From Symsagittifera roscoffensis (lineage: Eukaryota > Xenacoelomorpha > Acoela > Convolutidae): a DNA stretch of 64,000 nt. This document shows, piece by piece, positions 19,418-29,147 of the stretch. The DNA lies in NCBI RefSeq assembly GCF_963678635.1, contig NC_087068.1, positions 4,547,079-4,611,078 of the forward strand. Reading direction: 5' to 3'. Each line of letters begins with the position of its first letter. Position 1 is the stretch's first letter. The position numbers and the translations under genes are program-made. Below the pieces are notes generated by a model. It saw only the letters and a list, made by a program, of their open reading frames with translations. It was not told the DNA's origin and ran no database searches.

Positions 19418-20000
19418 CGAAGGCCTGACGGCTTTCCACTGGTCGTGTTCACAAGGTCATCTCGAGTTCTGCAAATGGCTGCTAGAAGATTACAAGGGTT
19501 ACAAGTCAGAATCTGATCCGCTCTTTCATACAGTTCAATATAACAATGGAATCACGCCTCTTGTGCTGGCTGTGCTGAGAAGTGATCTTGAAAATGTTGG
19601 TTGGCTCGCCAGCTTTGATCTGGCTTGTATGAAATTACAAAACAAAAACAAATTAAGCGTACTTCATGTCGCAGCTACAAATGGCAAAATTGAAATTGCT
19701 TCGGTTCTCTTAAAATCGGTGAACTCATCGGACAAAAGTTTATTGATTTCATCGCCAGATGACGAAGGCCTGACGGCTTTCCACTGGTCGTGTTCACAAG
19801 GTCATCTCCAGTTCAGCAAATGGCTGCTAGAAAAATACAAGAATTACAAGTCAGAATCTGATCCGCTGTTACACACAATTCAAGATAACAATGGAATCAC
19901 GCCTCCTAAGCTGGCTGTGCTGAAAAATCATCTTGAAATTGTTGGTTGGCTCGCCAGCATTGATCTGGCTTGTATGAAAATACAAAACAAGACAAAGTAA
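19371..20000 (+). CDS. Ankyrin-repeat ORF, 209 codons
   Basis: Two units beginning VNPSDKSSL, with WLLEDYKGYKSES and NNGITPPKLAVLKN. It matches the start of the frame at 1105 and the frame at 35795, and ends NKTK-TAA. Confidence 0.42.
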   Translation: MVNPSDKSSLISSPDDEGLTAFHWSCSQGHLEFCKWLLEDYKGYKSESDPLFHTVQYNNGITPLVLAVLRSDLENVGWLASFDLACMKLQNKNKLSVLHVAATNGKIEIASVLLKSVNSSDKSLLISSPDDEGLTAFHWSCSQGHLQFSKWLLEKYKNYKSESDPLLHTIQDNNGITPPKLAVLKNHLEIVGWLASIDLACMKIQNKTK

Positions 20001-20686
20001 GCGTACTTCATTTCGCAGTTGCAAACGACAAAACTGAAATTGCTTCTGTTCTCTTAAAATCATTGAATTCATCGCATAAAAGTTCCTTGATTTCATCGCC
20101 AGATGACAAAGGCCGGACGGCTTTCCACCGGTCGTGTTCACAGGGTCATCTCGAGTTCAGCAAATGTCTGCTTGAAGAATACAAGAATTGCAAGTCAGAA
20201 TCTGATCCGCTGTTACACACAATTCAAAATAATTATGGAATCACGCCTCTTATGCTGGCTGTCCGGAGAAATCATCTTGAAATTGTTAGTTGGCTTGCCA
20301 GCATTGAGCCGGCTTGTATGAAAAAACAAAACAAAGACAAATTAAGCAAACTTCATGTCGCAGCTGCAAACGGCAAAACTGAAAATGCTTCTGCTCTTTT
20401 TGAGTCGTTGAACTCATCGGACAAAAGTTCATTGATTTCATCACCAGACCAGGGTGGCAGAACGGCTTTGCACAAGTCGTGTTCACAGGATCATCTCGAG
20501 TTCAGCAAATGGCTGCTGGAAGAACACAAGAATTGCAAGTTCGAATCTGATCCGCTGTTTCACACAATTCAAAGTAACATCGGACTCACGCCTCTTATGC
20601 TGGCTGTGCTGCGAAATCATCTTGAAATTGTTAGTTGGCTTGCCAGCATTGAGCCAGCTTGTATGAAAAAACAAAACAAAGACTAA
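19970..20686 (+). CDS. Ankyrin-repeat ORF, 238 codons
   Basis: Two units, the single-copy equivalent of the triplication at 1430-4140, with FSKCLLEE (W to C in ANK1). It ends KKQNKD-TAA, AAA to TAA at 20684, a stop shared with cycle C at 37108. Confidence 0.42.
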   Translation: MYENTKQDKVSVLHFAVANDKTEIASVLLKSLNSSHKSSLISSPDDKGRTAFHRSCSQGHLEFSKCLLEEYKNCKSESDPLLHTIQNNYGITPLMLAVRRNHLEIVSWLASIEPACMKKQNKDKLSKLHVAAANGKTENASALFESLNSSDKSSLISSPDQGGRTALHKSCSQDHLEFSKWLLEEHKNCKFESDPLFHTIQSNIGLTPLMLAVLRNHLEIVSWLASIEPACMKKQNKD

Positions 20687-21003
20687 TTAAGCAAACTTCA
20701 TGTCGCAGCTGCAAACGGCAAAACTGAAATTGCTTCTGCTCTTTTTGATTCGTTGAACTCATCGGACGAAAGTTCATTGATTTCATCACCAGACAAAGGT
20801 GGCAGAACGGCTTTGCACAAGTCGTGTTCACAAGGTCATCTCCAGTTCAGCAAATGGCTGCTAGAAGAATACAAGAATTACAAGTCAGAATCTGATCCGC
20901 TGTTGCACACAATTCAAGATAACAATGGAATCACGCCTCTTAAGCTGGCTGTGCTGAAAAATCATCTTGAAATTGTTGGTTGGCTCGCCAGCATTGATCT
21001 GGC
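20687..21003 (+). pseudogene. Ankyrin unit after a shared stop
   Basis: One unit, open at 20753-21034 (93 codons), with SSDESSLISSPDKGG and HLQFSKW. It ends NKTK through the one-base deletion. Confidence 0.42.
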
Positions 21004-21411
21004 TTGTATGAAAATACAAAACAAGACAAAGTAAGCGTACTTCATTTCGCAGTTGCAAACGACAAAACTGAAATTGTTTCTGTTCTCTTAAAATCATTGA
21101 ATTCATCGCATAAAAGTTCCTTGATTTCATCGCCAGATGACAAAGGCCGGACGGCTTTCCACCGGTCGTGTCCACAAGGTCATCTCGAGTTCAGCAAATG
21201 GCTGCTTGAAGAATACAAGAATTGCAAGTCAGAATCTGATCCGCTGTTACACACAATTCAAAGTAACATTGGACTCACGCCTCTTATGCTGGCTGTGCTG
21301 AGAAATCATCTTGAAATTGTTAGTTGGCTTGCCAGCATTGAGCCAGCTTGTATGAAAAAACAAAACAAAGCCAAATTAAGCAAACTTCATGCCGCAGCTG
21401 CAAACGGCTAA
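21004..21411 (+). CDS. Ankyrin-repeat ORF, 135 codons
   Basis: One unit with TEIVSVLLKSL and HRSCPQGHLEF, equivalent to the start of 4461-5213. It has the same ANG-TAA end at 21409, and lacks one unit relative to cycle A. Confidence 0.38.
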   Translation: MYENTKQDKVSVLHFAVANDKTEIVSVLLKSLNSSHKSSLISSPDDKGRTAFHRSCPQGHLEFSKWLLEEYKNCKSESDPLLHTIQSNIGLTPLMLAVLRNHLEIVSWLASIEPACMKKQNKAKLSKLHAAAANG

Positions 21412-21441
21412 ACTGAAATTGCTTCTGCTCTTTTTGAGTCG

Positions 21442-21813
21442 TTGAACTCATCGGACAAAAGTTCATTGGTTTCATCACCAGACAAGGGTGGCAGAACGGC
21501 TTTGCACAAGTCGTGTTCACAGGGTCATCTCGAGTTCAAAAAATGGCTGCTAGAAGAATACAAGAATTGCAAGTCAGAATCTGATCCGCTGTTACACACA
21601 ATACGACATAATGATGGAAAAACGCCTCTTATGCTGGCTCTGTTGAGTAATCATCTTGAAATTGTTAGTTGGCTCGCCAGCATTGATCTGGCTTGTATGA
21701 AATTACAAAACAAAGACAAATTAAACGTACTTCATGTCGCAGCTGCAAATGGCAAAACTAAAATTGCTTCGGTTCTCTTAAAGTTATTGATGTCATCGGA
21801 CAAAATTCATTGA
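21442..21813 (+). pseudogene. Ankyrin-repeat fragment, 123 codons
   Basis: Counterpart of 5244-5615 (KKWLLEE, NDGKTPLMLALL), with SSLVSSPDK in the linker, shared with 37867, and GKTKIASV in ANK3. It ends SSDKIH. Confidence 0.38.
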
Positions 21814-22247
21814 TTTCATCGCCAGACAACGGTGGCAGAAGGATTTTCCACAAGTCGTGTTCACAAGGTCATCTCGAGTTCAGCAAATGGCTGCTAGAAG
21901 AACACAAGAATTGGAAGTCCAAATCTGATCCGCTGTTACACACAATACGAGATAACGATGGAAAAACGCCTCTTATGCTGGCTGTGCTGAGTACTCATCT
22001 GGAAATTGTTAGTTGGCTCGCCAGCATTGATCTGGCTTGTATGAAATTACAAAATAAAGACAAATTAAGCGTACTTCATGTCGCAGCTGCAAATGGCAAA
22101 ACTGAAATTGCTTCATATCTCTTAAAATTGGTGAACTCATCGGACAAAAGTTCATTGATTTCATCGCCAGATGACGAAGGCCTGACGGCTTTCCACTGGT
22201 CGTGTTCACAAGGTCATCTCGAGTTCTGCAAATGGCTGCTAGAATAG
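21810..22247 (+). CDS. Ankyrin-repeat ORF, 145 codons
   Basis: The single copy of the dimer that cycle A carries several times. It keeps the ANK2 tryptophan (EIVSWLAS) that the cycle A copies lost, and has KNWKSKSD in the ANK1 loop. TAT to TAG in CTAGAATAGTAC ends it at 22245; cycles A and C have a tyrosine there. Confidence 0.38.
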   Translation: MISSPDNGGRRIFHKSCSQGHLEFSKWLLEEHKNWKSKSDPLLHTIRDNDGKTPLMLAVLSTHLEIVSWLASIDLACMKLQNKDKLSVLHVAAANGKTEIASYLLKLVNSSDKSSLISSPDDEGLTAFHWSCSQGHLEFCKWLLE

Positions 22248-22319
22248 TACAAGAATTACAAGTCAGAATCTGATCCGCTCTTACACACAGTTCAATATAA
22301 CAATGGAATCACGCCTCTT

Positions 22320-22757
22320 GTGCTGGCTGTGCTGAGAAGTGATCTTGAAATTGTTGGTTGGCTCGCCAGCATTGATCTGTCTTGTATGAAATTACAAAAC
22401 AAAAACAAATTAAGCGTACTTCATGTCGCAGCTACAAATGGCAAAACTGAAATTGCTTTGGTTCTCTTAAAATCGGTGAACTCATCGGACAAAAGTTCAT
22501 TGATTTCATCGCCAGATGACGAAGGCCTGACGGCTTTCCACTGGTCGTGTTCACAAGGTCATCTCCAGTTCAGCGAATGGCTGCTAGAAAAATACAAGAA
22601 TTACAAGTCAGAATCTGATCCGCTGTTACACACAATTCAAGATAACAATGGAATCACGCCTCCTAAGCTGGCTGTGCTGAAAAATCATCTTGAAATTGTT
22701 GGTTGGCTCGCCAGCATTGATCTGGCTTGTATGAAAATACAAAACAAGACAAAGTAA
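22320..22757 (+). CDS. Ankyrin-repeat ORF, 145 codons
   Basis: Continues in the same frame after the TAG at 22245, so 21810-22757 would be one 315-codon frame but for that codon, as in cycle C at 38235-39182. It has FSEWLLEK and NNGITPPKLAVLKN and ends NKTK. Confidence 0.38.
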   Translation: MLAVLRSDLEIVGWLASIDLSCMKLQNKNKLSVLHVAATNGKTEIALVLLKSVNSSDKSSLISSPDDEGLTAFHWSCSQGHLQFSEWLLEKYKNYKSESDPLLHTIQDNNGITPPKLAVLKNHLEIVGWLASIDLACMKIQNKTK

Positions 22758-23070
22758 GCGTACTTCATTTCGCAGTTGCAAACGACAAAACTGAAATTGC
22801 TTCTGTTCTCTTAAAATAATTGAATTCATCGCATAAAAGTTCCTTGATTTCATCGCCAGATGACAAAGGCCGGACGGCTTTCCACTGGTCGTGTTCACAA
22901 GGTCATCTCCAGTTCAGCAAATGGCTGCTAGAAAAATACAAGAATTACAAGTCAGAATCTGATCCGCTGTTACACACAATTCAAAGTAACTATGGAATCA
23001 CGCCTCTTATGCTGGCTGTGCGGAGAAATCATCTTGAAATTGTTAGTTGGCTTGCCAGCATTGAGCCGGC
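22758..23070 (+). pseudogene. Ankyrin unit after NKTK frameshift
   Basis: The linker carries TAA (AAATAATTGAATTC) and the unit is open from 22820 to 23107, ending in KTKTY. Its ANK1 loop (LQFSKWLLEKYKNYK) differs from cycle A here, suggesting a conversion event. Confidence 0.42.
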
Positions 23071-23592
23071 TTGTATGAAAAAACAAAACAAAACAAAGAC
23101 ATATTAAGCAAATTTCATGTCGCTGCTGCAAACGGCAAAACTGATTTTGCTTTTGCTCTTTTTGAGTTGTTGAACTCATCGGACAAAAGTTCATTGATTT
23201 CATCACCAGACGAGGGTGGCAGAACGGCTTTGCACAAGTCGAGTTCACAGGGTCATCTCGAGTTCAGCAAATGGCTGCTAGAAGAATACAAGAATTGCAA
23301 GTCCGAATCTGATCCGCTGTTACACACAATTCAAAGTAACATTGGACTCGCGCCTCTTCTGCTGGCTGTGCTGAGAAATCATCTTGAAATTGTTAGTTGG
23401 CTTGCCAGCATTGAGCCGGATTGTATGAAAAAACAAAACAAAGACAAATTAAGCAAACTTCATGTAGCAGCTGCAAACGGCAAAACTGAAATTGCTTCTG
23501 CTCTTTTTGAGTCGTTGAACTCATCGGACAAAAGTTCATTGATTTCATCACCAGACAAGGGTGGCAGAACGGCTTTGCACAAGTCGTCTTGA
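23071..23592 (+). CDS. Ankyrin-repeat ORF, 173 codons
   Basis: Counterpart of 10316-10837, with changes KTDFAFALFELL, APLLLAVL and IEPDCMKK. It ends at the same TCA to TGA at 23590. Confidence 0.4.
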   Translation: MYEKTKQNKDILSKFHVAAANGKTDFAFALFELLNSSDKSSLISSPDEGGRTALHKSSSQGHLEFSKWLLEEYKNCKSESDPLLHTIQSNIGLAPLLLAVLRNHLEIVSWLASIEPDCMKKQNKDKLSKLHVAAANGKTEIASALFESLNSSDKSSLISSPDKGGRTALHKSS

Positions 23593-24453
23593 CAGGGTCA
23601 TCTCGAGTTCAGCAAATGGCTGCTAGAAGAATACAAGAATTGCAAGTCCGAATCTGATCCGCTGTTACACACAATTCAAAGTAACATTGGACTCGCGCCT
23701 CTTATGCTGGCTGTGCTGAGAAATCATCTTGAAATTGTTAGTTGGCTTGCCAGCATTGATCCGGCTTGTATGAAAAAACAAAACAAAGACCAAGTAAGCA
23801 AACTTCATGTAGCAGCTGCAAACGCAAAACTGAAATTGCTTCTGCTCTTTTTGAGTCGTTGAACTCATCGGACAAAAGTTCCTTGATTTCATCACCAGAC
23901 AAGGGTGGCAGAACGGCTTTGCGCAAGTCGTCTTCACAGGGTCATCTCGAGTTTAGCAAATGGCTGCTAGAAGAATACAAGAGTTGCAAGTCCGAATCTG
24001 ATCCGCTGTTACACACAATTCAAAGTAACATTGGACTCACGCCTCTTATGCTGGCTGTGCTGAGAAATCATCTTGAAATTGTTAGTTGGCTCGCTAGCAT
24101 TGATCTGGCTGGTATGAAAATACAAAACAAAGACAAATGAAGCGTACTCAATGTCGCAACTTTAAAGGGCAAAACTGAAATTGCTTCGGTTCTCTTAAAA
24201 TAGTGAACTCATCGGACAAAAGTTCCTTGATTTCATCGCCAGATGACGAAGGCCGGACGGCTTTCCACTCGTCGTGTTCACAGGGTCATCTCGAGTTCAG
24301 CAATTGGCTGCTTGAAGAATACAAGAATTGCAAGTCAGAATCTGATCCGCTGTTACACACAATTCAAAGTAACTATGGAATCACGCCTCTTATGCTGGCT
24401 GTGCGGAGAAATCATCTTGAAATTGTTAGTTGGCTTGCCAGCTTTGAGCCGGC
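23593..24453 (+). pseudogene. Broken ankyrin units
   Basis: Matches 10838-11698 lesion for lesion: the G deletion near 23823, GACAAATGAAGC at about 24138 and the ATAGTGAACTC frameshift. Open pieces are 23766-24140 and 24203-24490. Confidence 0.5.
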
Positions 24454-25245
24454 TTGTATGAAAAAACAAAACAAAACAAAGACAAATTAAGCAAATTACA
24501 TGTCGCAGCAGCAAACGGCAAAACTGATATTGCTTCTGCTCTTTTTGAGTCGTTGAACTCATCGGACAAAAGTTCATTGATTTCATCACCAGACGAGGGT
24601 GGCAGAACGGCTTTGCACAAGTCGTGTTCACAGGGTCATCTCGAGTTCAGCAAATGGCTGCTAGAAGAATACAAGAATTGCAAGTCCGAATCTGATCCGC
24701 TGTTACACACAATTCAAAGTAACATTGGACTCGCGCCTCTTATGCTGGCTGTGCTGAGAAATCATCTTGAAATTGTTTGTTGGCTTGCCAGCATTGAGCC
24801 GGCTTGTATGAAAAAACAAAACAAAGACAAATTAAGCAAACTTCATGTAGCAGCTGCAAACGGCAAAACTGAAATTGCTTCTGCTCTTTTTGAGTCGTTG
24901 AACTCATCGGACAAAAGTTCATTGATTTCATCACCAGACAAGGGTGGCAGAACGGCTTTGCACAAGTCGTCTTCACAGGGTCATCTCGAGTTCAGCAAAT
25001 GGCTGCTAGAAGAATACAAGAATTGCAAGTCCGAATCTGATCCGCTGTTACACACAATTCAAAGTAACATTGGACTCGCGCCTCTTATGCTGGCTGTGCT
25101 GAGAAAGCATCTTGAAATTGTTAGTTGGCTTGCCAGCATTGATCCGGCTTGTATGAAAAAACAAAACAAAGACAAAGTAAGCAAACTTCATGTAGCAGCT
25201 GCAAACGCAAAACTGAAATTGCTTCTGCTCTTTTTGAGTCGTTGA
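24454..25245 (+). CDS. Ankyrin-repeat ORF, 263 codons
   Basis: Just over two units starting at the AAAAC insertion site (YEKTKQNKDKLSKLHV). It corresponds to 11699 onward in cycle A and to 41224 in cycle C. One ANK2 has LEIVCWLAS. It ends LKLLLLFLSR from the G deletion. Confidence 0.43.
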   Translation: MYEKTKQNKDKLSKLHVAAANGKTDIASALFESLNSSDKSSLISSPDEGGRTALHKSCSQGHLEFSKWLLEEYKNCKSESDPLLHTIQSNIGLAPLMLAVLRNHLEIVCWLASIEPACMKKQNKDKLSKLHVAAANGKTEIASALFESLNSSDKSSLISSPDKGGRTALHKSSSQGHLEFSKWLLEEYKNCKSESDPLLHTIQSNIGLAPLMLAVLRKHLEIVSWLASIDPACMKKQNKDKVSKLHVAAANAKLKLLLLFLSR

Positions 25246-25974
25246 ACTCATCGGACAAAAGTTCATTGATTTCATCACCAGACAATGGTGGCAGAACGGC
25301 TTTGCGCAAGTCGTCTTCACAGGGTCATCTCGAGTTCAGCAAATGGCTGCTAGAAGAATACAAGAGTTGCAAGTCCGAATCTGATGAACTGAAGTTCATT
25401 GATTTCATCGCCAGATGACGAAGCCATGACGGCTTTCCACTGGTCGTGTTCAGAAGGTAATCTCGAGTTCAGCAAATGGCTGCTAGAAGAATACAAGAAT
25501 TACAAGTCAGAATCGGATCCGCTGTTACACACAATACGAGATTTTGATAGAATCACGCCTCTTGTGCTGGCTGTGCTGAGAAATCATCTTGAAATTGTTG
25601 GTTAGCTCGCCAGCATTGATCTGGCTTGTATGAAATTACCAAACAAAGACAAATTAAGCGTACTTCATGTCGCAGCTGCAAATGGCAAAACTGAAATTGC
25701 TTCGGTTCTCTTAAAATTGGTGAACTCATCGGACAAAAGTTCATTGATTTCATCGCCAGATGACGAAGGCATGACGGCTTTCCAGTGGTCGTGTTCAGAA
25801 GGTAATCTCGAGTTCAGCAAATGGCTGCTAGAAGAATACAATAATTACAAGTCAGAATCTGATCGGCTGTTACACACAATTCAATATAACAATGGAATAA
25901 CGCCTCTTGTGCTGGCTGTGCTGAGAAATCATCTTGAAATTGTTGGTTAGCTCGCCAGCATTGATCTGGCTTGT
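25246..25974 (+). pseudogene. Broken ankyrin units with mini-unit
   Basis: Contains the 134-bp mini-unit junction (about 25379) and short frames 25399-25605 and 25630-25950 that end in TAG at the ANK2 tryptophan, as in cycle A. Confidence 0.5.
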
Positions 25975-27243
25975 ATGAAATTACCAAACAAAGACAAATT
26001 AAGCGTACTTCATGTCGCAGCTGCAAATGGCAAAACTGAAATTGCTTCGGTTCTCTTAAAATCGGTGAACTCATCGGACAAAAGTTCATTGATTTCATCG
26101 CCAGATGACAAAGGCGTGACGGCTTTGCACTGGTCGTGTTTAAAAGGTCAAATCGAGTTCAGCAAATGGCTGCTAGAAGAATACAATAATTACAAGTCAG
26201 AATCTGATCGACTGTTACACACAATTCAATATAACAATGGAATAACGCCTCTTGTGCTGGCTGTGCTGAGAAAACATCTTGAAAATGTTGGTTGGCTCGC
26301 CAGCATTGAGCTGGCTTGTACGAAATTACCAAACAAGAACAAATTAAGCGTACTTCATGTCGCAGCTGCAAATGGCAAAACTAAAATTGCTTCGGTTCTC
26401 TTAAAATTGGTGAGCTCTTCGGACAAAAGTTCATTGATTTCATCGCCAGATGACAAAAGCATGACGGCTTTCCACTGGTCGTGCTCAGAAGGTCATCTCG
26501 AGTTCAGCAAATGGCTGCTAGAAGAATACAAGAATTACAAGTCAGAGTTTGATCCGCTGTTACACACAATACGAGATTTTGATGGAACCACGCCTCTTGT
26601 GCTGGATGTGCTGCGAAATCATCTTAAAATTGTTGGTTGGCTCTCCAGCATTGATCTGGCTTGTATGAAATTACCAAACAAAGACAAATTAAGCGTACTT
26701 CATGTCGCAGCTGCAAATGGCAAAACTGAAATTGCTTCGGTTCTCTTAAAATCGGTGAACTCATCGGGCAAAAGTTCATTGATTTCATCGCCAGATGACG
26801 ATGGCAGAACAGCTTTCCACCGGTCGTGTTTCATCGGCAAAAGTTCATTGTTTTCAGCGCCAGATGACAAAAGCATGACGGGTTTTCACTGGTCGTGTTC
26901 AGAAGGTCATCTCGAGTTCAGCAAATGGCTGCTAGAAGAATACAAGAATTACAAGTCAGAATCTGATCCGCTGTTACAAACAATACGAGATGTTGATGGA
27001 ATCACGCCTCTTGTGCTGGCTGTGCTGAGAAAACATCTTGAAATTGTAGGTGGGCTCGCCAGCATTGATCTGGCTTGTATGAAATTACCAAACATAGACA
27101 AATTAAGCGTACTTCATGTCGCAGCTGCAAATGGCAAAACTGAAATTGCTTCGGTTCTCTTAAAATTGGTTTGCTCATCGGACAAAAGTTCATTGATTTC
27201 ATCGCCAGATGACAAAAGCATGACGGCTTTCCACTGGTCGTGA
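25975..27243 (+). CDS. Ankyrin-repeat ORF, 422 codons
   Basis: Starts at ATG (MKLPNKDKLS), 24 bases after the TAG at 25948. It spans about 3.7 units including the 414-bp expanded unit (landmarks 26497 and 26911), as in 15009-16154. It keeps GAG where cycle A has TAG, so it is longer upstream, and ends early through TGT to TGA in CACTGGTCGTGATCA at 27241. One ANK1 ends EFDPLLHTI and one ANK2 is TPLVLDVLRNHLKIVGW. Confidence 0.5.
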   Translation: MKLPNKDKLSVLHVAAANGKTEIASVLLKSVNSSDKSSLISSPDDKGVTALHWSCLKGQIEFSKWLLEEYNNYKSESDRLLHTIQYNNGITPLVLAVLRKHLENVGWLASIELACTKLPNKNKLSVLHVAAANGKTKIASVLLKLVSSSDKSSLISSPDDKSMTAFHWSCSEGHLEFSKWLLEEYKNYKSEFDPLLHTIRDFDGTTPLVLDVLRNHLKIVGWLSSIDLACMKLPNKDKLSVLHVAAANGKTEIASVLLKSVNSSGKSSLISSPDDDGRTAFHRSCFIGKSSLFSAPDDKSMTGFHWSCSEGHLEFSKWLLEEYKNYKSESDPLLQTIRDVDGITPLVLAVLRKHLEIVGGLASIDLACMKLPNIDKLSVLHVAAANGKTEIASVLLKLVCSSDKSSLISSPDDKSMTAFHWS

Positions 27244-27327
27244 TCAGAATGTCATCTCGAGTTCAGCAAACGACTGCTAGAAGAATACAAGAATTACAAG
27301 TCAGAATCTGATCCGCTGTTACACACA

Positions 27328-27744
27328 ATGCAAAATAACAATGGAATCACGCCTCTTGTGCTTGCTGTGCTGAGAAATCATCTTGAAATTGTTGGTGGGC
27401 TCGCCAGCATTGATCTGGCTTGTATGAAATTACCAAACATAGACAAATTAAGCGTACTTCATGTCGCAGCTGCAAATGGCAAAACTGAAATTGCTTCGGT
27501 TCTCTTAAAATTGGTGAGCTCATCGGACAAAAGTTCATTGATTTCATCGCCAGATGACAAAAGCATGACGGCTTTCCACTGGTCGTGTTCAGAATGTCAT
27601 CTCGAGTTCAGCAAATGGCTGCTAGAAGAATACAAGAATTACAAGTCAGAATCTGATCCGCTGTTACACACAATGCAAAATAACAATGGAATCACGCCTC
27701 TTGTGCTTGCTGTGCTGAGAAATCATCTTGAAATTGTTGGTTGA
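27328..27744 (+). CDS. Ankyrin-repeat ORF, 138 codons
   Basis: Same frame as 25975-27243, separated only by the TGA at 27241. It includes a unit duplicated relative to cycle A (MKLPNIDKLSVLHV at about 27084 and 27429). It ends with TGA at the ANK2 tryptophan, 27742. Confidence 0.38.
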   Translation: MQNNNGITPLVLAVLRNHLEIVGGLASIDLACMKLPNIDKLSVLHVAAANGKTEIASVLLKLVSSSDKSSLISSPDDKSMTAFHWSCSECHLEFSKWLLEEYKNYKSESDPLLHTMQNNNGITPLVLAVLRNHLEIVG

Positions 27745-27768
27745 CTCGCCAGCATTGATCTGGCTTGT

Positions 27769-28112
27769 ATGAAATTACAGAACGAAGACAAATTGAGTGT
27801 ACTTCATGTCGCAGCTGCAAATGGCAAAACTGAAATTGCTTCGGTTCTCTTAAAATCGGTGAACTCATCGGACAAAAATTCGTTGATTTCATCGCCAGAT
27901 GACGAAGGTATGACGGCTTTCCACTGGTCGTGTTCAGAAGGTCGTCTCGAGTTCAGCAAATGGCTGCTAGAAGAATACAAGAATTACAAGTCAGAATCTG
28001 ATCCGCTGTTACACACAATACGAGATAACGATGGAAAACGCCTCTTATGCTGGCTGTGCTGAGTAATCATCTGGAAATTCTTAGTTGGCTCGCAAGCATT
28101 GATCTGGCTTGA
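27769..28112 (+). pseudogene. Broken ankyrin unit
   Basis: Open from ATG 27769 to 28062 (97 codons, ending KRLLCWLC) because one A is missing in GATGGAAAACGCC. A TGT to TGA change follows at about 28110. Both lesions match 16179-16522. Confidence 0.45.
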
Positions 28113-29123
28113 ATGAAATTACAAAACAAAGACAAATTAAGCGTACTTCATGTCGCAGCTCCAAATGGCAAAACTGAAAATGCTTCGGTTCTCTTAAAGT
28201 CATTGAATTCATCGAACAAAAATTCATTGATTTCATCACCAGACAACGGTGGCAGAAAGGTTTTCCACAAGTCGTGTTCACAAGGTCATCTCGAGTTCAG
28301 CAAATGGCTGCTAGAAGAACACAAGAATTGCAAGTCCGAATCTGATCCGCTGTTACACACAATACGAGATAAGGATGGAAAAACGCCTCTTATGCTGGCT
28401 GTGCTGAGTAATCATCTGGAAATTGTTAGTTGGCTCGCAAGCATTGATCTGGCTTGTATGAAATTACAAAACAAAGACAAATTAAGCGTACTTCATGTCG
28501 CAGCTGCAAATGGCAAAACTGAAATTGCTTCATATCTCTTAAAATTGGTGAACTCATCGGACAAAAGTTCATTGATTTCATCGCCAGATGACGAAGGCCT
28601 GACGGCTTTCCACTGTTCGTGTTCACAAGATCATCTCGAGTTCAGCAAATGGCTGCTAGAAGAATACAAAAATTACAATTCAGAATCTGATCCGCTCTTA
28701 CACACAATTCAATATAACAATGGAATCACGCCTCTTGTGCTGGCTGTGCTGAGAAGTGATCTTGAAATTGTTGGTTGGCTCGCCAGCATTGATCTGGCTT
28801 GTATGAAAATACAAAACAAAAACAAATTAAGCGTACTTCATGTCACAGCTACAAATGGCAAAACTGAAATTGCTTCGGTTCTCTTAAAATCGGTGAACTC
28901 ATCGGACAAAAGTTCATTGATTTCATCGCCAGATGACGAAGGCCTGACGGCTCTCCACTGGTCGTGTTCACAAGGTCATCTCCAGTTTAGCAAATGGCTG
29001 CTAGAAGAATACAAGAATTACAAGTCAGAATCTGATCCGCTGTTACACACAATTCAAAATAACAATGGAATCACGCCTCTTGCGCTTGCTGTGCTGAGAA
29101 ATCATCTTGAAATTGTTGGTTGA
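28113..29123 (+). CDS. Ankyrin-repeat ORF, 336 codons, complete ATG to TGA
   Basis: Three clean units. In cycle A the matching stretch is cut by TGA at 16841, which is TGG here. Oddities are AAPNGKTENASV, SLNSSNKNSL and LHVTATNGK. It ends with TGA at the ANK2 tryptophan, 29121, 24 bases before the next ATG. Confidence 0.5.
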   Translation: MKLQNKDKLSVLHVAAPNGKTENASVLLKSLNSSNKNSLISSPDNGGRKVFHKSCSQGHLEFSKWLLEEHKNCKSESDPLLHTIRDKDGKTPLMLAVLSNHLEIVSWLASIDLACMKLQNKDKLSVLHVAAANGKTEIASYLLKLVNSSDKSSLISSPDDEGLTAFHCSCSQDHLEFSKWLLEEYKNYNSESDPLLHTIQYNNGITPLVLAVLRSDLEIVGWLASIDLACMKIQNKNKLSVLHVTATNGKTEIASVLLKSVNSSDKSSLISSPDDEGLTALHWSCSQGHLQFSKWLLEEYKNYKSESDPLLHTIQNNNGITPLALAVLRNHLEIVG

Positions 29124-29147
29124 CTCGCCAGCATTGATCTGGCTTGT

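Larger units (their letters stand above)
18248..29147 (+). repeat. Higher-order cycle B (10.9 kb)
   Basis: This is a contracted counterpart of cycle A. It starts at the KLQNEDKFSVLH unit and ends where that unit type starts again at 29148. Relative to A it lacks about five units of the 1034-bp triplication zone, ten units of the 689-bp dimer zone and one 1510-bp block, and has one extra unit near 27330. Shared disabling mutations show that the two cycles descend from an already damaged ancestor. Confidence 0.83.
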
